A stretch of 64,000 bases of DNA, from assembly GCF_900169075.1 (NCBI RefSeq), contig NZ_LT827014.1:620001-684000 (forward strand). The letters are read 5' to 3'. Within the stretch, counting starts at the first letter, position 1. Every line of letters starts with the position of its first letter. The notes beneath the pieces are model-generated. The model ran no database searches and was not told where the DNA came from. It saw only the letters and a list, made by a program, of their open reading frames with translations. The position numbers and the translations under genes were made by a program. Below are positions 8,532 through 17,519 of the stretch, one piece after another. This DNA comes from Chryseobacterium phocaeense. GTDB taxonomy: Bacteria > Bacteroidota > Bacteroidia > Flavobacteriales > Weeksellaceae.

Positions 8532-9203
8532 TTAAAGTTCCTTTTTAATCAATCCAAAAATAGAAGCCAGATTATTTTCTTCCGATGTAAAGATCTCCGT
8601 TGCCGTGTGCCTTCTCAGTTCGCCAGAGGTTGTTTCACCAATGGAAAAAATCTTCATTCCTTCTAAAGAATTGAGTTTTGCAAAACTACGAACTCCGCTT
8701 GGACTAAAAAAGACCGCGGCATGATATTTTTCAGGTGCGGAAGGGTAGAGTTCTTCCGTTTTGTACACCGTTATTTTTTTGTAACTGATGTTTTGTAAAG
8801 GCAGAGCTTTGTCCAGAACATCAATAGCCAGATTGCCGCAGAAGTGAAGAAACTGTTCGTGCTGGCAGTTCCCGATGATAAACCTGGAAAGCGTCTCGGC
8901 ATTTTTCAGCACTTTGAACGTTCCGAAACCGTATTTTCTCAGTCTTCGCTTTGTCTTTTCGCCTACGCAGTATATTTTATTGTAGTTTTTTGCAGTAAAA
9001 TCTTCGTTGGGTTTAAATTGGTTTTTAAAAAATGAATCTACACCATTTACACTCGTAAAGATCAGGGAATAGTTTTTTAAATCAAATGCTGCTGTTCTTA
9101 CAGGCTCCGTTCTGATCACCTCAATACATTCCGCCGAAATACCCGGTCCCAGTTCTCTGGAAAGTAATGCGGGGTCTAAGATTTTGGTAAATAGAATTTT
9201 CAT
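8532..9203 (-). CDS. hemD: Uroporphyrinogen-III synthase
   Basis: 223 residues, poorly conserved as is usual for HemD. Recognisable features are FTSVNGVDSFF, the linker region around FCGNLAIDVL and the second-domain FFSPSGVRSF, plus its position between hemC and hemE. It cyclises hydroxymethylbilane with inversion of ring D. The start codon lies 4 nt downstream of the stop of the amidase gene, so the two are tightly coupled. Confidence 0.88.
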   Translation of the reverse strand: MKILFTKILDPALLSRELGPGISAECIEVIRTEPVRTAAFDLKNYSLIFTSVNGVDSFFKNQFKPNEDFTAKNYNKIYCVGEKTKRRLRKYGFGTFKVLKNAETLSRFIIGNCQHEQFLHFCGNLAIDVLDKALPLQNISYKKITVYKTEELYPSAPEKYHAAVFFSPSGVRSFAKLNSLEGMKIFSIGETTSGELRRHTATEIFTSEENNLASIFGLIKKEL

Positions 9204-9207
9204 TGGA

Positions 9208-9864
9208 TTAAGGTTTGTCTTTTAAATGCAGATCAGTCACCAGCTGTCTTACTTTTCTCATGAAATCTTTTCCGGGATCTTCTTTCGCGGTGAAGTAATT
9301 CGGGTCCGTTTCCTTCCAGAGTTTTGAACCTCTGAATATTCCATATTCCGAATGCCCGATCAGATATTCAATATTGTACTTTTTACTTAAATGCCGGACC
9401 AGCTGGGCGTTGGCTGCAACCTGCTGTTCTGTGAGTGGCTGTTTTTTGCTTCCTATATTTTCAATGCCTATTGCACAGTAATTAAGCCCGATGGTGTGTC
9501 TTGCGAATTTGTCCGGTTCCATCAGCTGGTAAATAGTGCCGTCCCGGTCTACAATGAACTGAGAGGAAACATTCAGTGTGCTTTGCTTTTTTAAAACACC
9601 TCTGGCGGATTCCAGATGGGTTTTATTAAAATACTTGTAATTCGTTTCCACATTTCCGCCTGCGGTATAATGCAGGACTATTATTTTAGGTGTAATAGTC
9701 GGGGAGTTCTGTACAATATTATAATGACTTTTAAGATATTCTAAACTTAAACGAATTCTTTCCTGGGAATAATCAACAGGTTTGCTGATGATTTTAAATT
9801 CACCGGTTTGCGCTTTTGCATAGCATGAGATCAATACCCATAAGGCATAGAGAAGGTTTTTCAT
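9208..9864 (-). CDS. N-acetylmuramoyl-L-alanine amidase (Amidase_2 family), exported
   Basis: 218 residues with a signal peptide (to about residue 18, SCYAKAQ). The Amidase_2/PGRP-type zinc site is visible: first histidine in IIVLHYTAGG, the AIGIENIG strand, and the last histidine in YLIGHSEYG, followed by a KEDPGKDF segment. It cleaves the amide bond between MurNAc and the stem peptide in the periplasm. It sits 9 nt downstream of the DUF1287 gene and 4 nt upstream of hemD, so a cell-wall enzyme is embedded in a haem biosynthesis transcript. Confidence 0.9.
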   Translation of the reverse strand: MKNLLYALWVLISCYAKAQTGEFKIISKPVDYSQERIRLSLEYLKSHYNIVQNSPTITPKIIVLHYTAGGNVETNYKYFNKTHLESARGVLKKQSTLNVSSQFIVDRDGTIYQLMEPDKFARHTIGLNYCAIGIENIGSKKQPLTEQQVAANAQLVRHLSKKYNIEYLIGHSEYGIFRGSKLWKETDPNYFTAKEDPGKDFMRKVRQLVTDLHLKDKP

Positions 9865-9873
9865 AGTGACAGC

Positions 9874-10455
9874 TTATTTCTGATACTGATAATGACCGGT
9901 AATGGTATATTTAAACAGGACGTCTTCCATAACCTGTCCGCCTCCGATATTATGTACAATCATAAATCTTTTTCCGTCGGCAGATTTTTTATTGACAACC
10001 AATCCGATGTGCGTAAGGTTTCCCGGTAAAATCCAGGTGACGATATCTCCCGGAACATACAAGGTTGGATTGGTTTCTATGGATTTCACTTTCCCGAATT
10101 TTGAGAAAAAGACGGCAAGGTTCGGAACCCTCCTGTGATCAATATTGGTGTCAGGCTTTTTCAGACCCCAGGTTTTCGGATATTTTGAAAAGTTTTTTGT
10201 CATATCCTCATGAACTTCTTTCTGCAGATCAATCCCCATTTTCCGGTAAGCCCTGATGATGACATCCGTGCATACTCCTTTGTCGGCAGGGACGTCCCCG
10301 TTAGGATACTTAATTACAAAATAGTTGGGATCATACTTAATGCTGCTGTCAATTAATTTCAAAGCAGAATCAGACAGCTGAAGCGCAAACTTTTTCTGTG
10401 CCTCTGCAAGAAACACACAAAAAGTAAAAGCAAATAAAAAAAAGATTTTTTTCAT
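9874..10455 (-). CDS. DUF1287 family exported protein
   Basis: 193 residues with a signal peptide ending near AEAQ (residue 19). DUF1287 hallmarks: GVCTDVIIRAYRK (putative nucleophile cysteine), PGDIVTW, HIGLVV (histidine) and MIVHNIGGG. The family has an NlpC/P60-like cysteine peptidase fold, and its pairing with an amidase suggests peptidoglycan processing, though the substrate is not known to me. It lies 87 nt after hemC in the same direction. Confidence 0.85.
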   Translation of the reverse strand: MKKIFFLFAFTFCVFLAEAQKKFALQLSDSALKLIDSSIKYDPNYFVIKYPNGDVPADKGVCTDVIIRAYRKMGIDLQKEVHEDMTKNFSKYPKTWGLKKPDTNIDHRRVPNLAVFFSKFGKVKSIETNPTLYVPGDIVTWILPGNLTHIGLVVNKKSADGKRFMIVHNIGGGQVMEDVLFKYTITGHYQYQK

Positions 10456-10542
10456 TGTTCCTCTGCGTCTGAAAATTTGATCAACATCAGGAATTAATGA
10501 ACCTGCCTAATGTTGAAATGACAATAAATGTTAAATGAATCT

Positions 10543-11451
10543 TTAATACGAATTCTTAATTTCATTCATCAGCTCCCTGCCTCCGTTTTCAAGAACAATA
10601 TTTGCAAATTTCTCTCCGAAATTCTCCTCCTCGTTATATTCGAAGTTCTCATCGGTAGCAATACAGTTTTTGCCGTCCAGTGAACAAAGGGCCGCTTTGA
10701 AACGGATCTGGTTCCCGATAATCTCGGCGTAAGCTCCAATAGGGGCCGTACATCCGCCTTCCAGTGTGCTCAGGAAATTTCTTTCAATCTCTACGCAGAT
10801 CTGGGTTTTCTTATGGTTGATCTGGCTTACGATCTCATTGATTTCCGGTTTTCCGGTATGTCCGGCTACTGTAATAACTCCCTGAGAAGCTGCTGGGATC
10901 ATCAATGGAAGCATTTCATAATCAATGTCCATTTTCATTCTTTTGATTCCTGCGAGAGACAGAATGGTAGCATCGAAATCCCCATCTTCCAGTTTCTGAA
11001 GACGCGTCTGAATATTTCCACGGATATCGGAAAACTCAGCGTTCGGATAATTTTTCAGCCAGAATGCCCTTCTTCTCAGGCTGCTGGTAGCCAGCTTCAG
11101 CTCATGGAATTCTTTATTCTGTGCAGATTCTTTCCTGATGAGAACATCCTGCGGAAAATCCCTTTCAAGATAAGCAATGATCTCAATATCCTGAGGAAGC
11201 TGTGTGGGAACATCTTTTAAAGAGTGTACGGCAATATCAATCTCATCATTCAGCAAGGCCACATCAAGATCTCTGGTAAAAACCCCGGTGATCCCTAAAG
11301 AATAAAGTGGTTGATTCAGGTTCTTATCCCCTGAAGATACAATAGGAACAATTTCTGTTAAATAATTACGGTTTTGAAGGTGCCTCGCAACCTCCCTTGC
11401 CTGCCAAAGTGCAAGTGCGGAACTTCTTGTTCCGATTCTAATGCTTTTCAT
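10543..11451 (-). CDS. hemC: Hydroxymethylbilane synthase (porphobilinogen deaminase)
   Basis: 302 residues from the ATG at 11451 (MKSIRIGTRSSALALWQA, the canonical start); a TTG eight codons upstream would add residues not seen in the family. The dipyrromethane-binding cysteine is C234 in LEGGCTAPIGA, and the HSLKDVPT catalytic loop (D80) is present. It polymerises four porphobilinogens into hydroxymethylbilane. The start overlaps the end of hemA by 14 nt, indicating translational coupling. Confidence 0.95.
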   Translation of the reverse strand: MKSIRIGTRSSALALWQAREVARHLQNRNYLTEIVPIVSSGDKNLNQPLYSLGITGVFTRDLDVALLNDEIDIAVHSLKDVPTQLPQDIEIIAYLERDFPQDVLIRKESAQNKEFHELKLATSSLRRRAFWLKNYPNAEFSDIRGNIQTRLQKLEDGDFDATILSLAGIKRMKMDIDYEMLPLMIPAASQGVITVAGHTGKPEINEIVSQINHKKTQICVEIERNFLSTLEGGCTAPIGAYAEIIGNQIRFKAALCSLDGKNCIATDENFEYNEEENFGEKFANIVLENGGRELMNEIKNSY

Positions 11452-12712
11452 TGAATTCGTTGTTTGGTTGTTCAACTAATATTTCGTGCATTAATTTACT
11501 AATTTCTTCGGCTTTTAAAGGATTATCGATGATAAATTTTGCAAAACGGTTGGTGATTTTCTGGATCATTTTGTCAGAAAGCTCCATGTCCGTGATGTTT
11601 ATGTATTTATTTTTTCTGTAAAAATTGTGCATTTCATTACGTTCCATATTCTTCAGAACGGCTTTGAAATGGTGGATATTGGGTGCCAGTTTTCTTTTTT
11701 TCTCCCATTCCAGGAATTCTTTCATCAGTTCTTTGATGATTTTTTCGGCTTTTGGAATTTCTTTTTCCCTCTGCTGGATGGTCTCCTGGATCTGCCTTGA
11801 AAGTTCATCCACATCAATCAGGGTTACATTTTCATTTTCCGTAACATTCTTTTCAACGTTATGGGGAATGGAAAGGTCGATGACCAGCGTTTCTTTTCCG
11901 TTCGGGAAATGGGACTTGTTGACGATAGGGTGTTTGGCCCCTGTTGCGACAATCAGAATATCTGTATTTTTTAATTCCTGGTCAAAATCAGAATAATCGA
12001 CATGAGGAATATTGTATTTCTGTGAAATCTTTTCAGCTTTCTCCTGGGTTCTGTTGGCAATTTTAATTTTCGGCTGATACACATGCTTCACCAGGTTTTC
12101 AACCGTATTTTGTCCGATCTCGCCCACGCCCAAAAGAAGAATGTTCTTTTCAGTGATTTTTTTCTGGCTGTTCAGGATATAATGAACGGCAGCATAAGAA
12201 ACAGAAGCGGCTCCGTTGGAAATCCCGGTTTCGTTTTTTATTCTTTTTGAAATCTGAATTGCCGCATTGATTGCTCTTTCCAGATACGGATTGGAATTCT
12301 GTCTTTCTTTTTTAAAACGGCTGTATGCTTTTTTAATCTGTCCGATGATCTCAAAATCCCCGATGATCTGGCTTTCAAGGCCGGCTGCTACCCTGAAAAG
12401 ATGTGTCAGAGCTTCTTCTTTGGTAAGAATATTCGCAAACTGAAGGAAATCCGTAAGATGTACCCCGATGGTTTTGCAGTATTCTTCCGCCACCAGCAGA
12501 TAATTCGGCGAAGTAGTATAGATCTCGGTTCTGTTACATGTGGATACCACGAATGCATCTCCTAAATCCACACTGTGGATCCGGTTGACAAAGCTTTTGA
12601 TGTTCTCATCAAAGAATGCAAATTTCCCTCTCGTTTCTACATCGGCCTTCTCGTAGCTGATGGAAAGCACAGCAAAATTCGATGTCTGATGGATGTTGGA
12701 ATATTGTAACAT
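11438..12712 (-). CDS. hemA: Glutamyl-tRNA reductase
   Basis: 424 residues starting at the ATG at 12712; the longer frame begins with a TTG that lies inside the -7 box and so cannot be translated from this promoter. Catalytic cysteine C59 in VVSTCNRTEIY, the NADPH-binding GVGEIGQNT, and a C-terminal dimerisation helix region. It reduces Glu-tRNA to glutamate-1-semialdehyde, the first committed step of C5-pathway haem synthesis. First gene of the haem block. hemB and hemL are not in the window. Confidence 0.95.
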   Translation of the reverse strand: MLQYSNIHQTSNFAVLSISYEKADVETRGKFAFFDENIKSFVNRIHSVDLGDAFVVSTCNRTEIYTTSPNYLLVAEEYCKTIGVHLTDFLQFANILTKEEALTHLFRVAAGLESQIIGDFEIIGQIKKAYSRFKKERQNSNPYLERAINAAIQISKRIKNETGISNGAASVSYAAVHYILNSQKKITEKNILLLGVGEIGQNTVENLVKHVYQPKIKIANRTQEKAEKISQKYNIPHVDYSDFDQELKNTDILIVATGAKHPIVNKSHFPNGKETLVIDLSIPHNVEKNVTENENVTLIDVDELSRQIQETIQQREKEIPKAEKIIKELMKEFLEWEKKRKLAPNIHHFKAVLKNMERNEMHNFYRKNKYINITDMELSDKMIQKITNRFAKFIIDNPLKAEEISKLMHEILVEQPNNEFNEKH

Positions 12713-12721
12713 AAGCAGTCG

Positions 12722-12729
12722 CAAATTTA
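12722..12729 (-). promoter_or_regulatory. -7 box of the haem operon
   Basis: Minus-strand TAAATTTG, ending 9 nt before the hemA ATG. Transcription starting about 7 nt downstream would leave a leader of only a few nucleotides. Confidence 0.65.
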
Positions 12730-13070
12730 CGTTTTTTTTAATTAATCTTCCTCTGATAATGTATATGATAATTATCGTGAAAAACTATAGTGGCAGGGGT
12801 GGTTTTTGTGGCTGATAAAAGCTAAGAAGGCGAAGAAAGCTGGTTTTAGAGGCTGTAAATTTGGGAATAAGCTCATTGGCCTTCTTAGCTTTCTTTGCCA
12901 TTTTGCTTTTCCTTTTTCTCAATTGTACTCAGCTTTACTGCTCCCATTAATTTTAGTTTAACTCAGGCTCCGTAAAACATTAAATCAAAACTTAGTATAA
13001 GATTACAAATTTTAATAAAATTTTAACCAAATTATAGGTAAGTTAAATTTCTTTGGTAGTGTTAAATTTA
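12730..13070. repeat. Divergent spacer with a long inverted repeat
   Basis: The gene-free region between hemA and mreB holds an inverted repeat of 14-bp arms, 12818-12831 and 12879-12892 (AAAGCTAAGAAGGC and its complement), with a 47-nt loop. Words such as TTTGCC and ATTTTGC next to the right arm resemble the short-word repeat near 521-570. It does not look like a terminator, because no gene ends towards it. Confidence 0.5.
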
Positions 13071-13078
13071 TATCTTTG
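13071..13078 (+). promoter_or_regulatory. -7 box of the mre operon
   Basis: TATCTTTG matches TANNTTTG, 24 nt before the mreB ATG; CTTTGG at 13051-13056 may contribute a -33 element. Confidence 0.6.
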
Positions 13079-13102
13079 TAAACTTAAAATCAGAAGAAAA
13101 AT

Positions 13103-14128
13103 ATGAGTTTATTTGATATGTTTACGCAAGAAATTGCGATAGACCTTGGTACTGCCAATACCCTTATCATCCATAATAATAAAATTGTTATAGATCAGCC
13201 GTCAATTGTTGCAATTGAACGTTCTACGGGTAGGCCTATTGCGGTCGGTGAGCAGGCTAAGCATATGCAGGGAAAAACTCATGAGGATATCAAGACCATC
13301 CGTCCTTTGAAAGACGGTGTTATTGCAGATTTCCATGCTTCTGAACACATGATCAAGGAATTCATCAAAAAGATTCCCGGGATCAAAGGCAGATTTATTC
13401 AGCCGGCGCTGAGAATTGTAATCTGTATTCCTTCCGGTATTACTGAAGTTGAAAAAAGAGCGGTAAGAGATTCTGCCCAGAAAGTAAACGCTAAAGAAGT
13501 ACGTTTGATCTACGAGCCAATGGCTGCGGCAATTGGGGTTGGAATTGATGTACAGAAGCCTGAAGGAAATATGATCATCGATATAGGTGGTGGTACTACG
13601 GAAATTGCTGTAGTGGCACTGGGCGGTATTGTATGTGATAAATCCGTAAAAATTGCAGGAGATGTATTTACCAATGATATCGCTTACTACCTAAGAACAC
13701 ACCACAATCTTTATATCGGGGAAAGAACGGCTGAAAGAATCAAAATTGAAGTAGGTTCTGCCGTAGAAGATCTTGATGTGGATATTGAAGATATTCCTGT
13801 ACAGGGTAGAGACCTTATCACAGGTAAACCAAAAGAAATCATGGTAGGGTATAAGGAGATTGCCCGAGCATTGGATAAATCAATCATCAGAATTGAAGAT
13901 GCCGTAATGGAAACGCTTTCCCTTACTCCTCCGGAACTGGCTGCTGATATTTATAAAACAGGTATTTATCTTGCCGGTGGTGGTGCCTTATTGAGAGGTC
14001 TTGCGGACAGACTGCACAAAAAGACAGGTCTTCCTGTATTTGTTGCAGAAGATCCTTTGAGAGCGGTTGTTCGCGGAACAGGGATTGCCCTTAAGAATAT
14101 GGATAAATTCAATTTCTTAATTAAATAA
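13103..14128 (+). CDS. mreB: Rod shape-determining protein MreB
   Basis: 341 residues, an actin-fold ATPase that forms filaments under the inner membrane and steers the elongasome. Phosphate-1 motif AIDLGTANTLI near the N-terminus, phosphate-2 IIDIGGGTTEIAVV and adenosine motif LAGGGALLRGL are intact. It is the first gene of the five-gene rod-shape operon and is 28 nt from mreC. Confidence 0.97.
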   Translation: MSLFDMFTQEIAIDLGTANTLIIHNNKIVIDQPSIVAIERSTGRPIAVGEQAKHMQGKTHEDIKTIRPLKDGVIADFHASEHMIKEFIKKIPGIKGRFIQPALRIVICIPSGITEVEKRAVRDSAQKVNAKEVRLIYEPMAAAIGVGIDVQKPEGNMIIDIGGGTTEIAVVALGGIVCDKSVKIAGDVFTNDIAYYLRTHHNLYIGERTAERIKIEVGSAVEDLDVDIEDIPVQGRDLITGKPKEIMVGYKEIARALDKSIIRIEDAVMETLSLTPPELAADIYKTGIYLAGGGALLRGLADRLHKKTGLPVFVAEDPLRAVVRGTGIALKNMDKFNFLIK

Positions 14129-14156
14129 TTTTAACTTTTTACGCCAATATATCTGA

Positions 14157-15011
14157 ATGGGATTTTTGCTGAGATTATTTTCGAAGAATGCTCTTTTTGT
14201 CTTCTTTATATTCCTGCAGATTATTGCTCTGGTTCTGATATTCTCTAAAAACGCCATGCAGCAATCATGGATTGCGGGGCAGTCAGCTGCATTGAATTCC
14301 TGGGTTTCCGGGTATATTGACGAAGGAGTTTCCTATCTGAAGCTGAAACAGATCAACGAAGATCTTGTAGCGCAGAATAAATCCCTTATGCTTCAGCTGT
14401 ATGGTAAGGAAGGGGCGAAAAATCCTGTATTCAGAAAAGTTCATGATACATTGGGCGGTGGCCAGATCTATACCTTTGTGGATGGCGAGATCGTATTCAA
14501 CAGTATCAACAGACGGAATAATTATTTTACCATCAACCGCGGCCGGAGAGACGGTGTATTCCCTCAGATGGGGGTAATGGCCCCTAAAGGAATTGCGGGA
14601 ATTGTTATTAACTCTACAGACAGCTATGCCCTGGTTCAGTCTGTATTGAGTGTCAATAAAATCAGAATCAATGCTTCATTGAAAAATTCCGGATATTTCG
14701 GAACGTTAACCTGGAGCGGTGATAATTCCAGGGTGATGCATCTTGCAGATATTCCCAAATATGTTGCTTTAAAAGTAGGAGACACGGTTGTTACCGATGG
14801 TAAATCAGCTATTTTTCCAAAAGGGGTAATGATTGGAACCATTGCCGGATATTCCGTAGACAATAAAACCGGATTCTGGGATATTTCAGTTGAATTAAGT
14901 GAGAAGATGGGTGCTTTGAGTAAAGTGTTCGTGGTGAAAAACCTTAAGAAAGCTGAAGTACAGAGAATTCAGGATACATTACAGACCGTGATAAAAAAAG
15001 AAAATGATTAG
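14157..15011 (+). CDS. mreC: Rod shape-determining protein MreC
   Basis: 284 residues with one N-terminal transmembrane helix (about residues 11-30), a coiled-coil segment (about 65-85) and the two beta-barrel periplasmic domain (GRRDGVFPQMGVMAPKGIAGIV is typical). It bridges MreB and the peptidoglycan synthase pair. The last 8 nt overlap the start of mreD. Confidence 0.95.
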   Translation: MGFLLRLFSKNALFVFFIFLQIIALVLIFSKNAMQQSWIAGQSAALNSWVSGYIDEGVSYLKLKQINEDLVAQNKSLMLQLYGKEGAKNPVFRKVHDTLGGGQIYTFVDGEIVFNSINRRNNYFTINRGRRDGVFPQMGVMAPKGIAGIVINSTDSYALVQSVLSVNKIRINASLKNSGYFGTLTWSGDNSRVMHLADIPKYVALKVGDTVVTDGKSAIFPKGVMIGTIAGYSVDNKTGFWDISVELSEKMGALSKVFVVKNLKKAEVQRIQDTLQTVIKKEND

Positions 15012-15510
15012 CAGGACTTTATTTACCGATATATTGATCATGATCTTCCTGGTTGCTTTACAGATTTTTGTATTGAACAGGATCACTATTTTCGGGAAGT
15101 ATACACCCGTTCTGTATCCGGTTTTTGTCATGTTCTATCCTTTTTTCAGAAATAAATTTCAATTTTTAGCATTAAGCTTTTTAATAGGACTTTCCGTAGA
15201 TGCATTCCTCTACTCATGGGGAATCAATGCCTTTGCAACGACGCTGATTGCTTACTTCAGAACGCTGATCTTCAGGACTTCCACAGATACTTCCACAGAT
15301 TTTTTCTCTTTTCAATCCCTTCAATGGGCGCAGTTTTTGCTGTTTCTGTTTTCAAGTATCTTTCTGCACCAGCTTTTAGTGCAGTACATAGAGTTTTTTA
15401 AATTTAGCCGTTTTTTTGAAATATTACTTAATGTAGTGATCACAAGTATAATTTCCTTTATATTTATAGTGGCTTACGCATTAATATTTAAAATCAAACA
15501 AAAAGTTTGA
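15004..15510 (+). CDS. mreD: Rod shape-determining protein MreD
   Basis: 168 residues, almost entirely hydrophobic with about five transmembrane segments, as expected for MreD; sequence conservation is weak and the call rests on size, topology and position between mreC and mrdA. It overlaps mreC by 8 nt and mrdA by 4 nt. Confidence 0.9.
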   Translation: MISRTLFTDILIMIFLVALQIFVLNRITIFGKYTPVLYPVFVMFYPFFRNKFQFLALSFLIGLSVDAFLYSWGINAFATTLIAYFRTLIFRTSTDTSTDFFSFQSLQWAQFLLFLFSSIFLHQLLVQYIEFFKFSRFFEILLNVVITSIISFIFIVAYALIFKIKQKV

Positions 15511-17519
15511 ACACACGTTATTTAAAAATCTTTTCCATTCTCGTAGTTATTGCCCTTATTTTTGTGGCGAGGCTTGCTTATTTGCAGCTGTTTACAGATC
15601 GTTATGCCCTGAATGCGGCTAATACTTCCATTAAAATAGAATATGTGATCCCACAGCGGGGTGTCGTTTTCGACAGGAACGGAAAGATCCTGGTAGGAAA
15701 CCAGCCGGCTTATGAAATTTCCTTTACACAGGCATTAATGAAACCGGACTTTGATACACTTGGCTTTTGTAATCTGATGCAGATCTCCAAATCCGATTTT
15801 ATCAAGAGAATCGGGATCATCAAGAAGGAAAAATACTACTCCAAGCTGACCCCGATGACTTTTTTAAAAGACCTCAGTAGGGAAGATATTGCCAGGGTTC
15901 AGGAGATTATTTTCAAATATCCTGCGTTCAGTATTGTTTCAAGACCTCAGCGTCAGTATGAAGTGAGTACTTCCGGAAACCTTTTGGGATATACCAGTGA
16001 GGTGAATGAAAGAGAAATTAAAAAAGATTCCACGTATTATCTGCCGGGTGACTTTATCGGTAAAACCGGTGTTGAAAAATCTTATGAAAAAGATCTTCGA
16101 GGAGTAAAAGGAATGAAATATATCCAAAAGGATATTAAACTACGGAATATAGGTTCCTATAAAAACGGAGCTCTGGATAAGGATGTTATTACAGGAAAAG
16201 ATATTACACTGACAATTGATTATGATCTCCAGAGAATCGCTGAGGAAATGCTGGTTGACAAACACGGAGCCATTGTAGCCATAGACCCGAATAACGGTGA
16301 AATCCTGACCATGGCAACAGGGCCGGATATTGACCCGAATTTATTTACAGGCCCTTATAAATCAAAAAATCTCTACGCCTTATCAAAAGATACGCTATAT
16401 GAAAATAAGCCTACGTTTGACAGGTCTGTTCAGGCGGCTTATCCTCCGGGATCTACCTTTAAATTACTAACTGCTCTGGCGGGTATGCAGATGGGGGTTA
16501 TGGATGAAAACACCATTTTCCCGTGTGGAGGAGGCTTCTATTATAAAGGTTTAAGAATTAAAGGACACGGCGGAGCAGATCCACTGATTCCTTCTATCCA
16601 GGTTTCCAGCAACTGTTATTTCTCCCATGCGTTTATTGCCATCATGAATAAATATCCCGGAGATCCTTCCAAGGGAGTTGATGAGTGGAAAAAGATCATG
16701 AGCAGTTTTGGTGTAGGGGAATATCTGAACAATGATATCGCCGTAGGTTCGCCGGGAAGAATTCCTTCCGGGAAGTTTTACGAAAAAAGAAGCGGCAAGA
16801 AAAACTGGAGCGCTGATTATACCATGAACGGTTCCATCTTTAACGGAATGGGGCAGGGAGATGTTCTGGTAACACCTCTTCAGCTGGCCAACTATGTGGC
16901 AGCTATAGCGAATAAAGGCTGGTATTACACTCCCCATATCGTTAAATCCATCGATGGAAAACCAAATCCGGACCCAAGATTTAAAACAAAACATAAGACT
17001 CTTGTAGATCCCAAACACTTCGAGCCCGTACTGAAAGGAATGGAAGCTGTGGTATTGAGAGGTACTGCAAGAAGTTTAAAATCCAATGACTTTACCCAGC
17101 TTGCAAAAACAGGTACGGCACAGGTTCCTCAGGGGAAAGATAATTCAATCTTCGTATTGATTGCTCCTGCAGATAAGCCAAGGATTGTCGTAGCAGCTGT
17201 GATGGAACATGCCGGGTTTGGAGCCACATGGGCAGGTCCGGCCTGTACAGTGATTGCTGAAAAATATATTACAGGAGATCTGAAAAGAGAAAATCTCTAC
17301 AAAAAGATGACCGGAGCCAGCTTTATGCCTGAGTATAAAAGACAGTGGATTGCAGATCTGAAACGTAAAGGATTATACAAAGATCCTAAAGAAGATTCTG
17401 TAAAACTGAAAAGAAAACAGGACAGCCTGAATTTTATCAAAGAGCAGAAAATAAAACTGCAGAAAAAAATAGACGAGGAAACAAAGAACAACGCTAAAAA
17501 TAAAAAGGTAAAGCAATGA
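15507..17519 (+). CDS. mrdA: Penicillin-binding protein 2 (elongasome transpeptidase)
   Basis: 670 residues. The start is TTG at 15507, overlapping the mreD stop as TTGA; the next methionine is residue 78, beyond the transmembrane anchor (about 7-25), so TTG is the only sensible start. Class B PBP layout: anchor, dimerisation domain (PQRGVVFDRNG), then transpeptidase with S316-T-F-K319, VSSNCYF and the KTGTAQ box. It crosslinks new peptidoglycan during cell elongation. The C-terminus carries a lysine-rich extension of about 50 residues, probably cytoplasm-like or disordered in prediction, which is common in Flavobacteria homologues. Confidence 0.95.
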   Translation: MNTRYLKIFSILVVIALIFVARLAYLQLFTDRYALNAANTSIKIEYVIPQRGVVFDRNGKILVGNQPAYEISFTQALMKPDFDTLGFCNLMQISKSDFIKRIGIIKKEKYYSKLTPMTFLKDLSREDIARVQEIIFKYPAFSIVSRPQRQYEVSTSGNLLGYTSEVNEREIKKDSTYYLPGDFIGKTGVEKSYEKDLRGVKGMKYIQKDIKLRNIGSYKNGALDKDVITGKDITLTIDYDLQRIAEEMLVDKHGAIVAIDPNNGEILTMATGPDIDPNLFTGPYKSKNLYALSKDTLYENKPTFDRSVQAAYPPGSTFKLLTALAGMQMGVMDENTIFPCGGGFYYKGLRIKGHGGADPLIPSIQVSSNCYFSHAFIAIMNKYPGDPSKGVDEWKKIMSSFGVGEYLNNDIAVGSPGRIPSGKFYEKRSGKKNWSADYTMNGSIFNGMGQGDVLVTPLQLANYVAAIANKGWYYTPHIVKSIDGKPNPDPRFKTKHKTLVDPKHFEPVLKGMEAVVLRGTARSLKSNDFTQLAKTGTAQVPQGKDNSIFVLIAPADKPRIVVAAVMEHAGFGATWAGPACTVIAEKYITGDLKRENLYKKMTGASFMPEYKRQWIADLKRKGLYKDPKEDSVKLKRKQDSLNFIKEQKIKLQKKIDEETKNNAKNKKVKQ

